The position numbers and the translations under genes were made by a program. Of a DNA stretch of 64,000 nucleotides, positions 62,989-64,000 are shown in pieces; within the stretch, counting starts at the first letter, position 1; each line of letters begins with the position of its first letter. The DNA comes from CAYVBJ01 sp964449075. Its GTDB lineage: Bacteria > Bacteroidota > Rhodothermia > Balneolales > Balneolaceae. The stretch lies in NCBI GenBank assembly GCA_964449075.1, contig CAYVBJ010000010.1, positions 1-64,000 of the forward strand, in the 5' to 3' direction. A model generated the notes under the pieces. It worked only from the letters and a program-made list of their open reading frames with translations, did not search any database and was not told the origin of the DNA.

Positions 62989-64000
62989 CTACGAATCTTT
63001 AAAATGTTTACCCAGCTTCAGACCCTGGCCCTGGTAATTGCTTTTGATTCCGCCGCTTCCGTACACAAATTGCGGAGCTTCTGTATTTGGTTCAAATTTC
63101 ATACTGCAGAATGTCTGCCCGTGCTCAATTAGAAAAGGGACATCATGAGACCGTACCTCAAGTACAGCTCTTGCTCCTTTGTCTTCTACTGTGCCGCCAA
63201 ATCCGCTGTCAAAAAAACCGGCATAATGAGTTCTGAGTTCACCGGATCCTGTATCGTAGGCGATCATCTCTGCCGCAAGATGTACAGGTATCCTGCACCT
63301 CTCCCTGGAAGCGAAGATATAGAATGCTTCCGGTTCGAGTATCAGGTGTTCGTCCGGCCTGGCCTGGATAGGTTCCCAGAAGTCGGATATAGAGTAGTGA
63401 TTTATCTTGCCCAAATCGATAAAATCTCTGTGTTTTTTGGCCTTATAGCCTACAATGTCGTCTTTATTTCCCAGGAGGTTAACTCCGAGAAATAGCCCCC
63501 GGTTCACTTTCAGAGAATTCAGAGAAACAGGAGTACCCTTTTCGTTAAAAAGAAGAGGGTCGGTTTCATGTATACGCAAAAGATCCTGGTCACTTAATAC
63601 AGTATAGCCGTGACGTATCCGAAGCTGGTTCAGCTTCTGTCCCGTTTTTACTTTTATCGGAAATGATTTCGGAACAACTTCAAGATAAAGCCTTCCCTGG
63701 TAACCGGGTTCAATTTCTTCAAATCGGTGAGAGTAGTCGGTAATCACACGTGTAAATATATCAAGCCTTCCGGTCGTGCTTTTTGGATTTGCTTTGGCAG
63801 ACAAGTTCTCTTCCGAGAAGAGCGGTACAGGATCTGTGGGATTATTTCCATTGAATAATCTTTTTTGCGAATGATAGTGTGAATGCGGAAGTGCAAGTGA
63901 TTCAAGAAGCGGGATGATATAGACACAATTGGGCTCCAGCACGGCTCCGTTTTCAATAGAAAATGTGTACTGATGCAGTTTGTCAATTTTTTGCTGAACA
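62989..64000 (-). CDS. 2'-deoxycytidine 5'-triphosphate deaminase-family protein (5' end outside the window)
   Basis: At least 336 residues; the frame is open to the window edge, reading QQKIDKLHQYTFSIENGAVL before the GTG 63942 that a frame finder might use, so the true start is beyond 64000. It resembles the large dCTP deaminase/dUTPase-like family (PF06559 type): GYQGRLYLEVVPKSFPIKVK, YIFASRERCRIPVHLAAEMI, AYDTGSGELRTHYAGFFDSG and FGGTVEDKGARAVLEVRSHD. Likely deaminates dCTP to dUTP for dTTP synthesis; cytoplasmic. Confidence 0.88.
   Translation of the reverse strand, partial: VQQKIDKLHQYTFSIENGAVLEPNCVYIIPLLESLALPHSHYHSQKRLFNGNNPTDPVPLFSEENLSAKANPKSTTGRLDIFTRVITDYSHRFEEIEPGYQGRLYLEVVPKSFPIKVKTGQKLNQLRIRHGYTVLSDQDLLRIHETDPLLFNEKGTPVSLNSLKVNRGLFLGVNLLGNKDDIVGYKAKKHRDFIDLGKINHYSISDFWEPIQARPDEHLILEPEAFYIFASRERCRIPVHLAAEMIAYDTGSGELRTHYAGFFDSGFGGTVEDKGARAVLEVRSHDVPFLIEHGQTFCSMKFEPNTEAPQFVYGSGGIKSNYQGQGLKLGKHFKDS

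Noticed and set aside
1..64000. CRISPR arrays, tRNA or rRNA genes, prophage, IS transposases
   Set aside because: No regularly spaced short repeats, no tRNA-like sequence, and no transposase or phage structural frame could be recognised on reading both strands.

Overview
The window is a 64-kb piece of a Gram-negative bacterial chromosome of moderate GC content, probably from a flagellated member of the Balneolota/Bacteroidota side of the FCB group. This placement is an inference. It rests on Bacteroidota-like habits (weak Shine-Dalgarno signals, a four-helix-bundle IVS-type gene in GA-rich repeats, extragenic palindromic repeats) combined with a flagellum that has P and L rings. It is not a phylogenetic result. 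The sequence is a scaffold with four 100-N gaps. Three of them are flanked by an exact 55-bp duplication, so they look like unmerged contig ends rather than missing sequence.

Layout. 1-1132: no gene, two ~0.4-kb copies of a palindrome-rich extragenic repeat. 1133-4711 (minus): M20 peptidase, flavin-reductase-like protein, STAS-like protein and an HATPase-GNAT fusion. 5001-8853: beta-oxidation pair (FadI-type thiolase and FadJ-type multifunctional protein). 8854-10275: gene-free, with a second ~0.49-kb repeat present twice. 10276-14177: yajC, a RibBA whose GTP cyclohydrolase II half has lost its zinc cysteines, a membrane protein, a Dph6-like ATPase and an EVE protein. 14337-20521: a six-gene TolC/HlyD/ABC-2 exporter operon. 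20522-21064: four-helix-bundle gene between inverted GA-rich repeats. 21065-23407 (minus): sucC and a FlrB/FleS-like soluble histidine kinase.

23848-56597 holds most of a flagellar regulon. A sigma-54-type promoter leads flgB-flgC-orf-fliE-F-G-H-I-J-motE-like-fliK-flgD-flgE, which ends at a terminator. A sigma-28-type promoter lies before motA-motB, followed by fliL-M-N-O-P-Q-R. On the minus strand come flhB-flhA-flhF-like-orf69-fliA, with a VapBC-type toxin-antitoxin pair between fliR and fliA. A second plus-strand set is flgF-G-A-H-I-J-N-K-L. Flagellin, fliD, fliS, flgM, flhG and chemotaxis genes are not in the window. 56690-61879 holds sugar/glycan genes (glycosyltransferase-like TPR protein, DegT-type aminotransferase, PglF/WbpM-type 4,6-dehydratase). 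61993-64000 (minus) holds rsmE, a BFD-like [2Fe-2S] protein and a dCTP-deaminase-family gene that runs off the window end.

Most notable points: a 26-bp element (22 of 26 identical, opposite strands) shared by the upstream regions of the flgB and flgF operons; an flhF-position gene with no GTPase motifs, next to a tiny membrane protein where flhG would be expected; a FliM without the usual CheY-P-binding N-terminus beside an enlarged FliN with a CheC/CheX-like N-terminal region; a FlgH with no lipobox cysteine; and the RibBA with a dead-looking second domain.
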